Shown: positions 37,060 to 49,566 of the stretch, piece by piece
Numbering within the stretch: position 1 is the stretch's first letter
How the letters are laid out: every line of letters begins with the position of its first letter
Assembly (NCBI RefSeq): GCF_003315135.1
Contig: NZ_QNRK01000010.1
Location: forward strand, 1 to 64,000
Source of the DNA: Roseiarcus fermentans
Lineage (GTDB): Bacteria; Pseudomonadota; Alphaproteobacteria; Rhizobiales; Beijerinckiaceae
DNA length: 64,000 nucleotides
Direction: 5' to 3'
The notes under the pieces: model-generated
What the model saw: the letters and a program-made list of their open reading frames with translations, nothing else
Database searches by the model: none
What the model was told of the DNA's origin: nothing
Made by a program: the position numbers and the translations under genes

Positions 37060-38250
<1,191 letters not shown>

Positions 38251-38270
38251 GGCTCACGACCAGCGAGTCG

Positions 38271-38296
38271 GGGCGGGGCGGCTCAGCGCCCCGCCC
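38271..38296 (+). terminator. Perfect hairpin between tuf and rpsJ
   Basis: GGGCGGGGCG-GCTCAG-CGCCCCGCCC is a perfect 10-bp GC stem with a 6-nt loop. No T tract follows, so it may be an attenuator, a processing site or an mRNA 3'-end stabiliser. It lies between the str and S10 operons. Confidence 0.5.
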
Positions 38297-38317
38297 GCGC
38301 CGGCAAGGATTGAAAGA

Positions 38318-38626
<309 letters not shown>

Positions 38627-38635
38627 GGATTTGCC

Positions 38636-38667
38636 GGGCGCCTCTGCGGTACGATCCGCAAGCGCCC
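38636..38667 (+). other. Structured spacer between rpsJ and rplC
   Basis: Nested inverted repeats GGGCGC...GCGCCC enclose TGCGG-TACGAT-CCGCA, so the 58-nt spacer can form an imperfect extended hairpin just before the rplC ribosome site. It could be a regulatory or processing structure. Confidence 0.4.
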
Positions 38668-38684
38668 TCGAAGGATAAACGCCA

Positions 38685-39407
38685 ATGCGTTCAGGCATCA
38701 TCGCAAAGAAGCTGGGCATGTCCCGGATCTTCACCGACGGCGGCGAGCACGTGCCGGTCACGGTCCTCCAGGTCGAGGGCTGTCAGGTCGTCGCGCACCG
38801 CACGCAGGAAAAGAACGGCTACACCGCCCTGCAACTCGGTATCGGCAAGGCCAAGGTCAAGAACGTCTCCAAGGCCGAACGCGGGCGCTTCGCCGTCGCG
38901 CACGTCGAGCCGAAGATGCGCCTAGCGGAGTTCCGGGTCGCAGAGGACAAGCTCATTCCAGTCGGGGCCGAGATCACCGCCGATCATTTCGCTGTTGGAC
39001 AATATGTCGATGTCACGGGTGTGACGGTCGGCAAGGGTTTCGCCGGCCCGATGAAGCGCTGGAACTTCGGCGGCCTGCGCGCCACTCACGGCGTGTCAGT
39101 TTCGCATCGCTCGCACGGGTCGACCGGCGGCCGACAGGATCCCGGCAAGACCTGGAAGAACAAGAAGATGGCCGGGCACATGGGCGTCGACAAGGTGACG
39201 ACCCAAAATCTGCGGGTGGTGCAAACCGACGTCGAGCGCGGCCTGATCCTGGTTCAGGGTTCGGTTCCAGGCAACGCGGGCGGCTGGATTGCGGTGCGCG
39301 ACGCGGTGAAGAAGCCGCTGCACAAGGATGCGCCGGTTCCCGGCAAGTTCCGTATTCACGAGGCGGCCGAGGCAGCCGCTGCGGCCGAAGCGCCGAAGGG
39401 AGAGTGA
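38685..39407 (+). CDS. rplC: 50S ribosomal protein L3
   Basis: This 240-residue L3 has the conserved [19 protein letters not shown] start region and the central loop [17 protein letters not shown] near the peptidyl transferase centre. The C terminus has a low-complexity Ala/Glu tail ([14 protein letters not shown]), common in alphaproteobacterial L3. Confidence 0.98.
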   Translation: MRSGIIAKKLGMSRIFTDGGEHVPVTVLQVEGCQVVAHRTQEKNGYTALQLGIGKAKVKNVSKAERGRFAVAHVEPKMRLAEFRVAEDKLIPVGAEITADHFAVGQYVDVTGVTVGKGFAGPMKRWNFGGLRATHGVSVSHRSHGSTGGRQDPGKTWKNKKMAGHMGVDKVTTQNLRVVQTDVERGLILVQGSVPGNAGGWIAVRDAVKKPLHKDAPVPGKFRIHEAAEAAAAAEAPKGE

Positions 39408-39412
39408 CGGCC

Positions 39413-40033
39413 ATGAAGTTCGACATCACGTCGATGGACGGCGCTGCGGCGGGCTCGGTCGAGCTCGACGACGCAATCTTCGGCCTCGAGCCGAGGGCCG
39501 ATCTCATCGCGCGCATGGTGCGCTGGCAGCTCGCCAAGCGCCAGGCGGGCGACCACAAAACGCTCGGCCGCGCCGACATCAACCGCACCGGCAAGAAGAT
39601 GTACAAGCAGAAGGGGACCGGCGGCGCCCGTCACGGTTCCGCCCGAGTACCGCAGTTCCGAGGCGGCGGCCGGGCCATGGGTCCGGTTCTGCACAGCCAC
39701 GCGCACGATCTGCCGAAGAAGGTGCGGGCGCTCGCGCTGCGTCACGCGCTGTCGGCCAAGATGCGCGCCGGCGGCCTCGTGGTCTGGGAGAAGGCCGAGC
39801 TCGCCGAGGGCAAGACCAAGGTGCTGCGCGACTCTTTCGCCAAGTCTGCGATCGCCAACGCGCTGATCATTGACGGCGCGGAGGTCCACGAGAAATTCGC
39901 GGCGGCCGCGCGCAACCTGCCCCAGATCGACGTCCTGCCGGTCCAAGGGATCAACGTCTACGATATCATGCGCCGCGAGAAGCTCGTGCTGACCAAGGGC
40001 GCGCTCGAAGCGCTGGAGGCGCGATTCAAATGA
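39413..40033 (+). CDS. rplD: 50S ribosomal protein L4
   Basis: This 206-residue L4 has the exit-tunnel loop region [25 protein letters not shown]. The ATG at 39413 follows AGGGAG at a good distance; a GTG at 39404 overlapping the rplC stop would add three residues. L4 autoregulates S10 operons in enterics; no equivalent leader was identified here. Confidence 0.97.
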   Translation: MKFDITSMDGAAAGSVELDDAIFGLEPRADLIARMVRWQLAKRQAGDHKTLGRADINRTGKKMYKQKGTGGARHGSARVPQFRGGGRAMGPVLHSHAHDLPKKVRALALRHALSAKMRAGGLVVWEKAELAEGKTKVLRDSFAKSAIANALIIDGAEVHEKFAAAARNLPQIDVLPVQGINVYDIMRREKLVLTKGALEALEARFK

Positions 40034-40326
40034 ATAGGGACGCTCGTCACTACGACACGATCGTCGCGCCCGTGATCACGGAGAAGGCGACAATCGCGTC
40101 CGAAAACAACCAGTTCGTGTTCAAGGTCGCGCGCAACGCCACGAAGCCGCAGATCAAGGCTGCGATCGAGAAGCTGTTCGACGTCAAGGTGACCGGGGTG
40201 AACACCCTCGTGCGCAAAGGCAAGGCGAAGGCGTTCCGCGGCATCCGGGGTCGGCAGCAGGACATGAAGAAAGCGATCGTTACGCTCGCCGACGGCTATC
40301 GCATCGACGTGACCACCGGCCTCTAA
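40030..40326 (+). CDS. rplW: 50S ribosomal protein L23
   Basis: This 98-residue L23 lies at the peptide exit and docks trigger factor and SRP. It has [19 protein letters not shown]-type beginnings and [14 protein letters not shown]. Its start overlaps the rplD stop by four bases. Confidence 0.97.
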   Translation: MNRDARHYDTIVAPVITEKATIASENNQFVFKVARNATKPQIKAAIEKLFDVKVTGVNTLVRKGKAKAFRGIRGRQQDMKKAIVTLADGYRIDVTTGL

Positions 40327-40339
40327 GGGTATCAGGACT

Positions 40340-41179
40340 ATGGCACTCAAGACCTACAAGCCGTCGACGCCGGGCCTGCGCCAGCTGGCCATCGTCGACC
40401 GCAGCGACCTGCACAAGGGCAAGCCTGTCAAGGCTCTGACCGTCGGCAAGTCGGAGAAGGGCGGCCGCAACAACCACGGCCGCGTCACCGTGCGCTTCCG
40501 CGGCGGCGGCCACAAGCAGTCGTACCGGATCATCGACTTCAAGCGGCGCAAGCTCGACGTGGCCGCGAAGGTCGAGCGGCTCGAGTACGATCCGAACCGC
40601 ACGAGCTTCATCGCGCTGATCAAGTACGCCGACGGCGAGCAGGCCTACATCATCGCGCCGCAGCGGCTGTCGGCCGGCGACGAGGTGATCGCGGGCCAGC
40701 AGGTCGACGTGAAGCCGGGCAACGCAATGCCGCTCGCCAGCATTCCCGTCGGAACGATCGTGCACAACGTCGAGATGAAGATCGGCAAGGGTGCCGCAAT
40801 CGCGCGCTCCGCCGGGACCTATGCGCAGATCGTCGGCCGCGACCAGGGCTACGTGTCGCTCCGCCTCAACTCGGGCGAGCAGCGGCTGATCCACGGACAG
40901 TGCTTCGCCTCGATCGGCGCGGTCTCGAACCCCGACCACATGAACGCCTCGCTCGGCAAGGCGGGCCGCAACCGCTGGCTCGGGCATCGTCCGCACAATC
41001 GCGGCGTCACCATGAACCCGGTCGACCATCCGCACGGCGGCGGCGAAGGCCGGACCTCGGGCGGGCGTCACCCGGTCTCTCCGTGGGGCAAGCCGACCAA
41101 GGGCAGCAAGACGCGCAGCAACAAGTCGACCGACAAGTTCATCGTAGCGTCCCGGCACGCACGGAAGAAGAAAGGCTGA
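40340..41179 (+). CDS. rplB: 50S ribosomal protein L2
   Basis: This 279-residue L2 has [21 protein letters not shown], and the C-terminal loop [17 protein letters not shown] with the His needed for peptidyl transferase assembly. Length and order are standard. Confidence 0.98.
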   Translation: MALKTYKPSTPGLRQLAIVDRSDLHKGKPVKALTVGKSEKGGRNNHGRVTVRFRGGGHKQSYRIIDFKRRKLDVAAKVERLEYDPNRTSFIALIKYADGEQAYIIAPQRLSAGDEVIAGQQVDVKPGNAMPLASIPVGTIVHNVEMKIGKGAAIARSAGTYAQIVGRDQGYVSLRLNSGEQRLIHGQCFASIGAVSNPDHMNASLGKAGRNRWLGHRPHNRGVTMNPVDHPHGGGEGRTSGGRHPVSPWGKPTKGSKTRSNKSTDKFIVASRHARKKKG

Positions 41180-41182
41180 GCC

Positions 41183-41461
41183 ATGACGCGCTCGATTTGG
41201 AAGGGGCCGTTCGTCGACGGCTATATGCTGAAGAAGGCCGACGCTGCGCGCGGGTCGGGCCGGTCCGAGATCATCAAGATCTGGAGCCGGCGCTCGACTA
41301 TCCTGCCGCAGTTTGTCGGCCTCACCTTCGGCGTCTACAACGGCCACAAGCACGTTCCGGTGATGGTGTCCGAGGAAATGATCGGCCACAAGTTCGGCGA
41401 GTTCGCGCCGACGCGGACGTTTCATGGCCATGCCGCCGACAAGAAGGCGAAGAGGGCGTAA
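41183..41461 (+). CDS. rpsS: 30S ribosomal protein S19
   Basis: This 92-residue S19 reads [16 protein letters not shown] and ends with [19 protein letters not shown]. It lies three bases after rplB. Confidence 0.98.
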   Translation: MTRSIWKGPFVDGYMLKKADAARGSGRSEIIKIWSRRSTILPQFVGLTFGVYNGHKHVPVMVSEEMIGHKFGEFAPTRTFHGHAADKKAKRA

Positions 41462-41464
41462 CCG

Positions 41465-41857
41465 ATGTCCAAGCAAGCCAACCCGCGCCGCCTGGCCGAC
41501 AACGAGGCGAAGGCGACCGTTCGGATGTTGCGGGTAAGCCCGCAGAAGCTGAACCTGCTCGCCCAGCTCATTCGCGGCAAGAAGGTCGCGACCGCGCTCG
41601 CCGATCTCGAGTTCTCGCGCAAGCGGATCTCGGTCGAGGTGAAGAAGGCGCTCGAGTCGGCGATCGCCAACGCCGAGAACAACCATGAGCTCGACGTCGA
41701 CGATCTCGTCGTCGCCCAGGCCTGGGTCGGCAAGGACATGGTGATGAAGCGTTTCAGCCCCCGCGCGCGCGGCCGGGCCGGGCGCATCGAGAAGCCGTTC
41801 GCCAACATCACCATCGTCGTGCGCGAAGTCGCCGCCGACGAAGCCAAAGCGGCCTGA
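41465..41857 (+). CDS. rplV: 50S ribosomal protein L22
   Basis: This 130-residue L22 has [19 protein letters not shown] and the tunnel hairpin region [17 protein letters not shown], a site linked to macrolide resistance in other species. Sequence looks normal. Confidence 0.97.
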   Translation: MSKQANPRRLADNEAKATVRMLRVSPQKLNLLAQLIRGKKVATALADLEFSRKRISVEVKKALESAIANAENNHELDVDDLVVAQAWVGKDMVMKRFSPRARGRAGRIEKPFANITIVVREVAADEAKAA

Positions 41858-41869
41858 GGAGAGGCGACT

Positions 41870-42634
41870 ATGGGTCAGAAGATCAATCCGATCGGGTTGC
41901 GCCTCGGCATCAACCGGACGTGGGATTCGCGCTGGTATTCGAACAAGACCGAATACGGCAAGCTGCTGCACGAGGACATGAAGATCCGCGAGGTGCTGTC
42001 GAAGGGTCTCAAGCAGGCCGCGATCTCGAAGATCGTGATCGAGCGCCCGCACAAGAAGTGCCGGGTCAACATCCACTCGGCTCGTCCGGGGGTGGTGATC
42101 GGCAAGAAGGGCGCCGACATCGACAAGCTGCGCAAGCAGGTCGCCAAGCTCACCAATTCCGAGGTGGCGATCAACATCGTCGAGGTGCGCAAGCCGGAAA
42201 TCGACGCGACGCTGGTCGCGGAGTCGATCGCCCAGCAGCTCGAGCGCCGCGTCGCGTTCCGCCGCGCGATGAAGCGCGCGGTCCAGTCGGCGATGCGCCT
42301 GGGCGCAGAAGGCATCCGCATCAACTGCTCGGGCCGGCTCGGCGGCGCGGAAATCGCGCGGCTCGAGTGGTACCGCGAGGGCCGCGTGCCGTTGCACACG
42401 CTGCGCGCCGACGTCGACTACGGCGTCGCGACCGCGCACACGGCCTACGGCACCTGCGGCATCAAGGTCTGGATCTTCAAAGGCGAGATCCTCGAGCACG
42501 ATCCGATGGCCCAGGACAAACGCCAGGCCGAGGCCGACCATTCCTCCACGCACCGTCCGCGCCGCGAGCCCCGGGAACGCGATCGCGACCATGGTCGCGA
42601 TCGCGGCGACCGCGAGCAGCGCGAAGCGGTCTGA
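41870..42634 (+). CDS. rpsC: 30S ribosomal protein S3, with basic/acidic C-terminal tail
   Basis: This 254-residue S3 has the KH domain ([19 protein letters not shown]) and the typical [22 protein letters not shown] terminus. The last about 40 residues form an Arg/Asp/His-rich tail ([20 protein letters not shown]) beyond the conserved core. Such tails vary widely in alphaproteobacteria. S3 helps mRNA entry and helicase activity. Confidence 0.97.
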   Translation: MGQKINPIGLRLGINRTWDSRWYSNKTEYGKLLHEDMKIREVLSKGLKQAAISKIVIERPHKKCRVNIHSARPGVVIGKKGADIDKLRKQVAKLTNSEVAINIVEVRKPEIDATLVAESIAQQLERRVAFRRAMKRAVQSAMRLGAEGIRINCSGRLGGAEIARLEWYREGRVPLHTLRADVDYGVATAHTAYGTCGIKVWIFKGEILEHDPMAQDKRQAEADHSSTHRPRREPRERDRDHGRDRGDREQREAV

Positions 42635-42664
42635 CGCTTGCGGACCCATTGAAAGACTACGACC

Positions 42665-43078
42665 ATGATGCAGCCTAAGAAAACCAGGTTCCGCAAAGCC
42701 TTCAAGGGCCGGATCCACGGCAATGCGAAAGGCGGATTCGCGCTGAACTTCGGCGAGTTCGGCCTCAAGGCGCTCGAGCCGGAACGCGTCACCGCGCGCC
42801 AGATCGAGGCGGCCCGCCGCGCGCTCACCCGCCACATGAAGCGCGCCGGCCGCGTCTGGATCCGTGTGTTCCCCGACGTGCCGGTGTCGAAGAAGCCGAT
42901 CGAAGTCCGCATGGGCAAGGGCAAGGGCGCTCCGGAGTTCTGGGTCGCCCGCGTCGCCCCGGGCCGGATCATGTTCGAGGTCGACGGCGTGCCGGAAGGC
43001 ATCGCGCGCGAGGCGTTCCTGCTCGCCGCGGCCAAACTTCCGATCAAGACCCGTTTCGTGCAGCGCATCGCGGAATAA
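42665..43078 (+). CDS. rplP: 50S ribosomal protein L16
   Basis: This 137-residue L16 has [19 protein letters not shown] and [21 protein letters not shown]. It binds near the A site and is essential for 50S assembly. Order after rpsC is standard. Confidence 0.98.
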   Translation: MMQPKKTRFRKAFKGRIHGNAKGGFALNFGEFGLKALEPERVTARQIEAARRALTRHMKRAGRVWIRVFPDVPVSKKPIEVRMGKGKGAPEFWVARVAPGRIMFEVDGVPEGIAREAFLLAAAKLPIKTRFVQRIAE

Positions 43079-43090
43079 GGAGAGCGCGAG

Positions 43091-43309
43091 ATGAAGAACA
43101 GCAGCCGCCTTTCCGACCTGCGCGTCATGACGGAAGACCAACTCGGCGACGAGGCCCTCAAGCTGAAGAAGGAGCAGTTCAACCTGCGCTTCCAGAAGGC
43201 GAGTGGGCAGTTGCAGGACACGGCGCGGGTGCGCGTCGTCCGGCGCGACATCGCGCGCGTCAAGACCATCGCCGCGCAGAAGCGCGCCGCCGCCAAGTCC
43301 GAGGACTAA
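43091..43309 (+). CDS. rpmC: 50S ribosomal protein L29
   Basis: This 72-residue two-helix protein at the exit tunnel has [25 protein letters not shown]-type sequence and [16 protein letters not shown]. Its stop is 4 bp before the rpsQ start. Confidence 0.96.
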   Translation: MKNSSRLSDLRVMTEDQLGDEALKLKKEQFNLRFQKASGQLQDTARVRVVRRDIARVKTIAAQKRAAAKSED

Positions 43310-43313
43310 CGCT

Positions 43314-43559
43314 ATGCCGAAGAGAATTTTGCAGGGGGTCGTCGTCAGCGACAAGCAGGAAAAGACGCTCGTCGTGAAAGTCGAGCGACGATTCACCCAC
43401 CCGCTGCTCAAGAAGACCGTGCGCCGGACGAAGAACTATCACGCGCATGTCGAGAACAAGACCCAGAAGGTCGGCGACACCGTCTCCATCCAGGAGACCA
43501 AGCCGATCTCGAAGCTGAAGCGCTGGATCGTGATCGACGAGGCGGCGGCGACGGAATGA
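43314..43559 (+). CDS. rpsQ: 30S ribosomal protein S17
   Basis: This 81-residue OB-fold protein reads [20 protein letters not shown] and ends with [12 protein letters not shown]. It closes the S10 operon; a 110-bp spacer follows before rplN. Confidence 0.96.
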   Translation: MPKRILQGVVVSDKQEKTLVVKVERRFTHPLLKKTVRRTKNYHAHVENKTQKVGDTVSIQETKPISKLKRWIVIDEAAATE

Positions 43560-43619
43560 GGGCGCGCGAGCGTCCTTCGAGTTTCATCCCGGGGGCGACG
43601 AGCCTCCTCCAGGCGTAGT

Positions 43620-43638
43620 CCGGCGTTGCGAGCGCCGG
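43620..43638 (+). other. Hairpin in the rpsQ-rplN spacer
   Basis: CCGGCG-TTGCGAG-CGCCGG is a perfect 6-bp stem in the 110-bp spacer between the S10 and spc operons, without a T tract. The spacer may hold an spc promoter or regulatory leader; no clear promoter was found. Confidence 0.35.
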
Positions 43639-43669
43639 AAACCGTTCTGATCAGAAAGGCGATCAGGCC

Positions 43670-44038
43670 ATGATACAGATGCAGACCAATCTCGACGTCG
43701 CCGACAATTCCGGCGCGCGGCGCGTGATGTGCATCAAGGTTTTGGGCGGATCGAAGCGTCGCTACGCTTCGATCGGCGACATCATCGTCGTCTCGGTGAA
43801 GGAGGCGATTCCGCGCGGGCGCGTGAAGAAGGGCGACGTGATGAAGGCGGTGGTGGTGCGCACCGCCAAGGACATCCGCCGCGCCGACGGTTCCGTGATC
43901 CGGTTCGACTCGAACGCCGCCGTGTTGGTGAACAATCAGTCGGAGCCGGTCGGGACCCGCATCTTCGGGCCGGTGCCGCGCGAACTTCGCGCCAAGAACC
44001 ACGTGAAGATCATCTCGCTCGCGCCGGAGGTGCTGTGA
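43670..44038 (+). CDS. rplN: 50S ribosomal protein L14
   Basis: This 122-residue L14 has [20 protein letters not shown] and [19 protein letters not shown]. It forms intersubunit bridges and is the first gene of the spc operon. Confidence 0.98.
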   Translation: MIQMQTNLDVADNSGARRVMCIKVLGGSKRRYASIGDIIVVSVKEAIPRGRVKKGDVMKAVVVRTAKDIRRADGSVIRFDSNAAVLVNNQSEPVGTRIFGPVPRELRAKNHVKIISLAPEVL

Positions 44039-44355
44039 TGGCCGCCAAGATCAAGAAAGGCGACCGCGTCGTCGTCGTCGCCGGTCGCGACAAAGGAAAG
44101 ACGGGCGAGGTTCGCGAAGTCATCCCGGCCGAGGATCGGGCGATCGTCGCCGGGGTCAACCTCGTGCGCCGCCACACCAAGCAGACCGCGCAGACCGAGG
44201 GCGGCATCCTGACGAAGGAAGCGCCGATTCACCTGTCGAACATCGCAGTCGCCGATCCGAAGTCGGGCAAGCCGACGCGCGTCGGGTTCAAGATTCTCGA
44301 CGACGGCCGCAAGGTGCGTGTCGCAAAGCGTTCCGGAGATCTGATCGATGGCTGA
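44038..44355 (+). CDS. rplX: 50S ribosomal protein L24
   Basis: This 105-residue protein has the KOW motif [20 protein letters not shown]. The ATG shares one base with the rplN stop and is preceded by GGAGG. It initiates 50S assembly. Confidence 0.97.
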   Translation: MAAKIKKGDRVVVVAGRDKGKTGEVREVIPAEDRAIVAGVNLVRRHTKQTAQTEGGILTKEAPIHLSNIAVADPKSGKPTRVGFKILDDGRKVRVAKRSGDLIDG

Positions 44356-45064
44356 CAAGAACGAAAAGGGTGCCAAGCCCGGCAAGGGCGACAAGGCCGC
44401 TCCCCCGAAGGGCGGCAAGAGCGCCCCGGCTTCAGAGGCCAAGGGCGGCAAGGTCGCAAAGACGGCGAGGGGCGAAGCCCCTGCCGGAACTGTTGGCGCG
44501 TCGCCGGCCACGCCCAAGGACTATGTCGCGCGGCTGAAGAAGGTCTACCAGGACGAGATCGTGCCGAAGCTCATCTCCGAGTTCGGCTACAAGAACGCCA
44601 TGGAAGTGCCGAAGCTCGACAAGATCGTGCTCAACATGGGCGTCGGCGACGCGGTCAACGACACCAAGAAGGTGACCACGGCGGCCGGCGACCTCGCGCT
44701 GATCGCCGGGCAGCGGCCGGTGATCACCCGCGCCCGCAAGGCCATCTCGACCTTCAAGGTGCGTGAGAACATGCCGATCGGCGCCAAGGTCACCCTGCGC
44801 AAGACCCGGATGTACGAGTTCCTCGACCGCTTGGTGACGGTCGCCCTGCCGCGCGTGCGCGACTTCCGCGGTCTCGACCCGAATTCGTTCGACGGTCGGG
44901 GCAACTATGCGCTCGGCGTCAAGGAGCACATCATTTTCCCGGAAATCGACTACGACAAGGCCGAGTCGATGCTCGGTCTCGATATCGTGGTCTGCACGAC
45001 GGCCAAGACCGACGCGGAAGCGCAGGCCTTGCTGAAAGCGTTCAACTTCCCGTTCCGGCAGTGA
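44348..45064 (+). CDS. rplE: 50S ribosomal protein L5 with N-terminal extension
   Basis: This 238-residue L5 contains a normal core ([41 protein letters not shown]). It is preceded by about 55 residues of Lys/Ala/Gly/Pro-rich sequence ([20 protein letters not shown]). Standard L5 is about 180 residues. The ATG overlaps the end of rplX by eight bases, and no internal ATG or GTG precedes the core in frame, so the extension is probably translated. Confidence 0.95.
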   Translation: MADKNEKGAKPGKGDKAAPPKGGKSAPASEAKGGKVAKTARGEAPAGTVGASPATPKDYVARLKKVYQDEIVPKLISEFGYKNAMEVPKLDKIVLNMGVGDAVNDTKKVTTAAGDLALIAGQRPVITRARKAISTFKVRENMPIGAKVTLRKTRMYEFLDRLVTVALPRVRDFRGLDPNSFDGRGNYALGVKEHIIFPEIDYDKAESMLGLDIVVCTTAKTDAEAQALLKAFNFPFRQ

Positions 45065-45101
45065 ACCGACAAGGTTCAGACGCGGAAAATTGGAGGCCTT
45101 A

Positions 45102-45407
45102 ATGGCAAAGAAGAGTGCAATCGAGAACAACCTGCGCAAGCAGCGGCTGTCGAAGAAGTTCGCGGGTCGGCGCCAGCGGCTGCTCGACGTCGCCAACGAC
45201 GATTCGCGGCCGATGGAGGAGCGCTTCGAGGCGCGCCTCAAGCTCGCAGAACTGCCCCGCAACGGCGCGATCATCCGAGTGCGCAACCGGTGCGAGGTGA
45301 CCGGTCGGCCGCGCGGGTTTTATCGCAAAATGAAGATGTCGCGCATCGCGCTGCGGGAACTGGGCAACAAGGGCCTGATCCCGGGCCTCGTGAAGTCGAG
45401 CTGGTGA
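45102..45407 (+). CDS. rpsN: 30S ribosomal protein S14 (long, zinc-free form)
   Basis: This 101-residue S14 is the long form without CxxC zinc motifs and ends [21 protein letters not shown]. The ATG at 45102 follows GGAGG; the upstream in-frame ATG at 45090 has no site. Confidence 0.97.
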   Translation: MAKKSAIENNLRKQRLSKKFAGRRQRLLDVANDDSRPMEERFEARLKLAELPRNGAIIRVRNRCEVTGRPRGFYRKMKMSRIALRELGNKGLIPGLVKSSW

Positions 45408-45420
45408 GGAGGCTGGGATC

Positions 45421-45819
45421 ATGGCAGTGAACGATCCGCTCGGCGACATGCTGACCCGCATCCGCAACGCGCAGATGCGTAAGCGCGGCAAGGTTTCGAC
45501 CCCCGGCTCCTCGCTTCGCAAGAAGGTGCTCGACGTGCTGGAGTCGGAGGGCTTCATCCGAGGCTATTCGACCACGGAGTTCGACAATGGCCGCTCCGAG
45601 TTCGAAATCGAGCTGAAATATTTCGACAACGAGCCGGTCATCCGAAAGCTCGAGCGCGTGTCGAAGCCGGGCCGCCGCGTCTATGCGACCGTCGACGCGA
45701 TGCCGCGCGTCGCCAACGGCCTCGGGGTCGCCATTCTTTCGACGCCGAAGGGCGTCATGGCCGACCACGCCGCCCGGGAAGCCAATGTCGGCGGCGAAGT
45801 CCTCTGCACCGTCTTCTGA
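45421..45819 (+). CDS. rpsH: 30S ribosomal protein S8
   Basis: This 132-residue S8 has [20 protein letters not shown] and ends [20 protein letters not shown]. In E. coli S8 represses the spc operon by binding the rplE region; nothing comparable was checked here. Confidence 0.98.
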   Translation: MAVNDPLGDMLTRIRNAQMRKRGKVSTPGSSLRKKVLDVLESEGFIRGYSTTEFDNGRSEFEIELKYFDNEPVIRKLERVSKPGRRVYATVDAMPRVANGLGVAILSTPKGVMADHAAREANVGGEVLCTVF

Positions 45820-45850
45820 CGGGGCGTCGTATTGGAATTGGAATTGAACC

Positions 45851-46384
45851 ATGTCTCGAATTGGCAAGAAGCCAGTGGTTATTCCGGCCGGCGTCACCGC
45901 GAAGCTGGACGGGCAGACCATCGCCGTCAAAGGCGTGAAAGGCGAACTTTCATTCACAGCGCCTGAAGAGGTGGCTGTGGCGATCGACGCCGGCGCGGTG
46001 CATGTCACGCCGCACGGCGAAGACAAACGCGCGCGCGCCATGTGGGGAACGACCCGCGCGCGAATCGCCAACCTGATCGGCGGCGTCACCCATGGTTTCG
46101 AGCGGAAGCTCGAGATCAACGGCGTCGGCTACAAGGCCGCGATCGCGGGCAAGAATCTGCAGCTGTCGCTCGGCTATAGCCACGACATCGTCTATCCGAT
46201 CCCGGCGGGGATCTCGATCACGACGGGCAAGCCCACCGAGATCACCGTCGCCGGCATCGACAAGAGGCAGGTCGGCCAGATCGCCGCCGAAATCCGCGCG
46301 TTCCGCGGCCCCGAGCCCTACAAGGGCAAGGGCGTGAAGTACGCCGGCGAGTTCATCTTCCGCAAGGAAGGCAAGAAGAAGTAA
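45851..46384 (+). CDS. rplF: 50S ribosomal protein L6
   Basis: This 177-residue L6 has [37 protein letters not shown] read in parts ([19 protein letters not shown]), and ends [17 protein letters not shown]. Standard. Confidence 0.98.
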   Translation: MSRIGKKPVVIPAGVTAKLDGQTIAVKGVKGELSFTAPEEVAVAIDAGAVHVTPHGEDKRARAMWGTTRARIANLIGGVTHGFERKLEINGVGYKAAIAGKNLQLSLGYSHDIVYPIPAGISITTGKPTEITVAGIDKRQVGQIAAEIRAFRGPEPYKGKGVKYAGEFIFRKEGKKK

Positions 46385-46396
46385 CAGGCGGAGCCC

Positions 46397-46759
46397 ATGC
46401 CCAAGTCCAATACCTCAACCGATCGACGCAAGGCGCGCATCCGCCGGACGATCGCCGCCAACGCCAACGGCCGTCCGCGTCTCAGCGTGTTCCGGTCGTC
46501 GAAGCAGATCTACGCCCAGGTCATCGACGATGAGCAGGGTCGCACCGTAGCCGCGGCCTCGACCATCGAAAAGGCGTTTCGCGAGCAGCTCAAGACCGGC
46601 GCGACCGTCGAAGCCGCCCGCCTGATCGGCAAGGAACTCGCCGAGCGGGCGAAGAAGGCCGGCGTCGGCAAGGTCGTGTTCGACCGCGGCGGCTACATGT
46701 ACCACGGCCGCGTCAAGGCGCTGGCCGAGGGGGCCCGAGAGGGCGGCCTCGAGTTCTGA
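46397..46759 (+). CDS. rplR: 50S ribosomal protein L18
   Basis: This 120-residue 5S rRNA-binding protein has [20 protein letters not shown] and [20 protein letters not shown]. Standard. Confidence 0.97.
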   Translation: MPKSNTSTDRRKARIRRTIAANANGRPRLSVFRSSKQIYAQVIDDEQGRTVAAASTIEKAFREQLKTGATVEAARLIGKELAERAKKAGVGKVVFDRGGYMYHGRVKALAEGAREGGLEF

Positions 46760-46825
46760 TCCACTAACGGAAGCGAGCGGCGCCGCATTCGGGCGTGCGC
46801 CGCGATTGAGTGACGGAAGATCCAA

Positions 46826-47395
46826 ATGGCGCGTGACGAAGGCGGCCGCGGCCGCGACCACAAACACGAGGAGCGCGACAGCGAGTTTGTCGATCGCCTC
46901 GTCCACATCAACCGCGTGGCGAAGGTCGTGAAGGGCGGCCGGCGTTTCGGTTTTGCGGCGCTCGTCGTCGTCGGCGACCAGAAGGGCCGGGTCGGGTTCG
47001 GTCACGGCAAGGCGCGAGAGGTGCCGGAGGCGATCCGCAAGGCGACCGAGGCGGCCAAGCGCGGCCTCGTGCGCGTGCCGCTGCGGGAGGGACGGACGCT
47101 GCATCATGACGTCAACGGCCGGCACGGCGCGGGGCGCGTCGTGCTTCGCGCCGCCCCTGCTGGAACCGGCATCATCGCGGGCGGCCCGATGCGCGCGGTG
47201 TTCGAGTCCCTTGGCGTCCACGACGTGGTGGCGAAGAGCCAGGGCTCCTCGAACCCTTACAACATGATCCGCGCGACCTTCGACGCCCTCGGGCGCGAGG
47301 ACAGCCCGCGGTCGGTGGCGCAGCGCCGCAACCTCAAGGTGTCGACGATCCAGTCGCGCCGCCAGGGCGTCGAAGCCGACGCCAGCGACTCGTGA
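46826..47395 (+). CDS. rpsE: 30S ribosomal protein S5
   Basis: This 189-residue S5 has [20 protein letters not shown], the loop altered in spectinomycin-resistant mutants of other species, here apparently normal. It continues with [17 protein letters not shown]. Standard length. Confidence 0.98.
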   Translation: MARDEGGRGRDHKHEERDSEFVDRLVHINRVAKVVKGGRRFGFAALVVVGDQKGRVGFGHGKAREVPEAIRKATEAAKRGLVRVPLREGRTLHHDVNGRHGAGRVVLRAAPAGTGIIAGGPMRAVFESLGVHDVVAKSQGSSNPYNMIRATFDALGREDSPRSVAQRRNLKVSTIQSRRQGVEADASDS

Positions 47396-47409
47396 GCGGG
47401 GTGGCTGCA

Positions 47410-47601
47410 ATGCCTGTCGAAAAGACAATCACCGTGGTGCAGGTCTCCAGCGCCATCGGCCGCCCAGCTTCTCAGCGAGACACGCTGAGGGGTCTCGGCC
47501 TCAACAAGATCGGCCGGAAGGCGAGCGTGGCGGACACGCCCGCCAACCGCGGCATGATCGCCAGAGTCGCGCACCTCGTGCGCGTCGTGGACGGCGAGTA
47601 G
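47410..47601 (+). CDS. rpmD: 50S ribosomal protein L30
   Basis: This 63-residue protein starts [19 protein letters not shown] at 47410. A GTG at 47392 overlapping rpsE would add six unlikely residues. It has [12 protein letters not shown] and ends [11 protein letters not shown]. Confidence 0.95.
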   Translation: MPVEKTITVVQVSSAIGRPASQRDTLRGLGLNKIGRKASVADTPANRGMIARVAHLVRVVDGE

Positions 47602-47613
47602 AGGATTGCGCCG

Positions 47614-48096
47614 ATGAAACTCAACGACATCAAGGACAATCCCGGCTCGACCAAGGCCCGCATCCGCGTCGGTCGCGGCATCGGCTCGGGCAAGGGCAAG
47701 CAGGCCGGCCGCGGCGGCAAGGGTCAGACCGCGCGCTCGGGTGTGCGCATCAAGGGTTTCGAGGGCGGCCAGATGCCGCTGCATCGGCGCCTGCCGAAGC
47801 GCGGCTTCACCCCGCCGAATCGACTGGTCTACAACGAGGTCAACCTCGGCCGGATTCAGAGCGCGATCGACGCCGGCAAGCTCGATATCGCCGAGACCAT
47901 CACCGCCGAGGCTTTGCTCAAGGCCGGAGTTGTCACCCATCCGCGCGACGGGGTGAAGATTCTGGGCTCCGGCGAACTGAAGGCGAAGGCCAATTTCGAG
48001 GTCGACGCGGCCTCGAAGAGCGCGGTCGCGGCCATCGAGAAGGCCGGCGGCACGCTCAAGATCCCGCAGGCGGAGGCCGCGCCGGCCGCGCCCTGA
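47614..48096 (+). CDS. rplO: 50S ribosomal protein L15
   Basis: This 160-residue L15 has the Gly/Lys-rich N-terminal region [20 protein letters not shown] and [12 protein letters not shown]. An Ala/Pro-rich tail (AEAAPAAP) ends the protein. Confidence 0.97.
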   Translation: MKLNDIKDNPGSTKARIRVGRGIGSGKGKQAGRGGKGQTARSGVRIKGFEGGQMPLHRRLPKRGFTPPNRLVYNEVNLGRIQSAIDAGKLDIAETITAEALLKAGVVTHPRDGVKILGSGELKAKANFEVDAASKSAVAAIEKAGGTLKIPQAEAAPAAP

Positions 48097-48231
48097 CGGC
48101 TGCGACCGGTCTGGCCATGGCGCGCCGGGCATTCCTATGATAGGGGCGTTGCCGCTGCGCGGGCTTCCGCGCAGCGGGAACGTCGTTTGTTCACACCTTG
48201 CGCCCTTCGAGGGCGCTGCCTGGAGAGCGCA

Positions 48232-49566
48232 ATGGCGTCGGCCGCCGAACAGCTCGCAGCCAATATCAACTGGTCAGCCTTCTCCAAGGCCGATGAACTC
48301 AAAAAGCGCATCTGGTTCACCCTAGGCGCGCTCGTCATCTTCCGGCTCGGGACGTACATCCCTCTGCCCGGAATTGATTCGGACGCGTTTCAGACCGCGT
48401 TCCTCGGTCAGAAGCAGGGCGTGCTCGACATGTTCAACATGTTCTCGGGCGGCGCCGTGCAGCGCATGGCGGTGTTCGCGCTCAACATCATGCCCTACAT
48501 CTCGGCCTCGATCATTATTCAGCTGTTGAGTTCCGTGGTGCCCTCGCTGGAGGCGATCAAGAAAGAGGGCGAGCAGGGGCGCAAGGTCCTCAATCAGTAC
48601 ACCCGATATCTGACCGTCGCGCTGGCGTTGTTCCAGGCCTACGGCATCGCGATCGGGCTCGAGGCGCGAACGGGCGTGGTGAGCGACCCTGGAATCCTGT
48701 TCCGCGTCTCGACCGTCGTGACTCTCACGGGCGGCACGATGTTTCTCGTGTGGCTCGGTGAGCAGATCACGGCGCGTGGCGTGGGCAACGGCTCGTCGCT
48801 GATCATTTTCGCCGGCATCGTCGCCCGGCTCCCGCAGGCGGTCGTGCAATTGTTCGAGCTCGGCCGGCAGGGGTCGATCTCGACCGGCCTCGTGCTCGCC
48901 GTCGTGGTGATGGTGTTCGTCGTCGTCGCCTTCATCGTGTTCATGGAGCGGGCGCAGCGACGGGTGCCGATCACCTATCCGCGCCGACAGGTCGGCAACA
49001 AGATGTACGAGGGGCAGAGCTCGTTCCTGCCGCTCAAGCTCAACACCGCGGGCGTCATTCCGCCGATTTTCGCCTCTTCGCTACTGCTGCTGCCCACGAC
49101 GGTGGCGAACTTCGCGCAAGGGACGACGAGTTCGGGCATCTTCACCACGATCAACGCCCTGCTCGGGCGCGGCAGCGCGCTCTACCTCACCCTCTATGTC
49201 GCGCTGATCGTGTTCTTCGCCTTCTTCTACACCGCGACGGTCTTCAACCCGGCCGACACCGCCGAGAACCTCAAGAAGCACGGCGGCTTCGTCCCGGGCG
49301 TGCGGCCAGGCGAGCGCACCGCGCAATACATCGATTACATCCTCACCCGCATCACGGTGCTCGGCGCGGGCTATCTCGCCTTGATCTGCCTGTTACCCGA
49401 ATGGTTGATTTCCTATGCGTCGCTGCCGTTCTATTTCGGAGGCACGTCGCTGCTGATCGTCGTGAACGTGACGATGGATACGGTTGCGCAGATTCACGGG
49501 CACCTGCAGGCGCATCAATACGAAGGGCTGATCCGCAGGGCCAGACTGAAGGGACGGAAGCGATGA
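48232..49566 (+). CDS. secY: Protein translocase channel subunit SecY
   Basis: This 444-residue, ten-helix membrane protein is the pore of the Sec translocase. It has [13 protein letters not shown] in helix 1, the plug region around [27 protein letters not shown], and the SecA-binding loop with [11 protein letters not shown]. The ATG at 48232 follows GGAGAG. Its TGA overlaps the adk ATG (ATGA). Confidence 0.97.
   Translation: MASAAEQLAANINWSAFSKADELKKRIWFTLGALVIFRLGTYIPLPGIDSDAFQTAFLGQKQGVLDMFNMFSGGAVQRMAVFALNIMPYISASIIIQLLSSVVPSLEAIKKEGEQGRKVLNQYTRYLTVALALFQAYGIAIGLEARTGVVSDPGILFRVSTVVTLTGGTMFLVWLGEQITARGVGNGSSLIIFAGIVARLPQAVVQLFELGRQGSISTGLVLAVVVMVFVVVAFIVFMERAQRRVPITYPRRQVGNKMYEGQSSFLPLKLNTAGVIPPIFASSLLLLPTTVANFAQGTTSSGIFTTINALLGRGSALYLTLYVALIVFFAFFYTATVFNPADTAENLKKHGGFVPGVRPGERTAQYIDYILTRITVLGAGYLALICLLPEWLISYASLPFYFGGTSLLIVVNVTMDTVAQIHGHLQAHQYEGLIRRARLKGRKR

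Noticed and set aside
40280-43411. 1043-codon open frame on the minus strand
   Set aside because: It lies opposite eight ribosomal protein genes and is a composition artefact.
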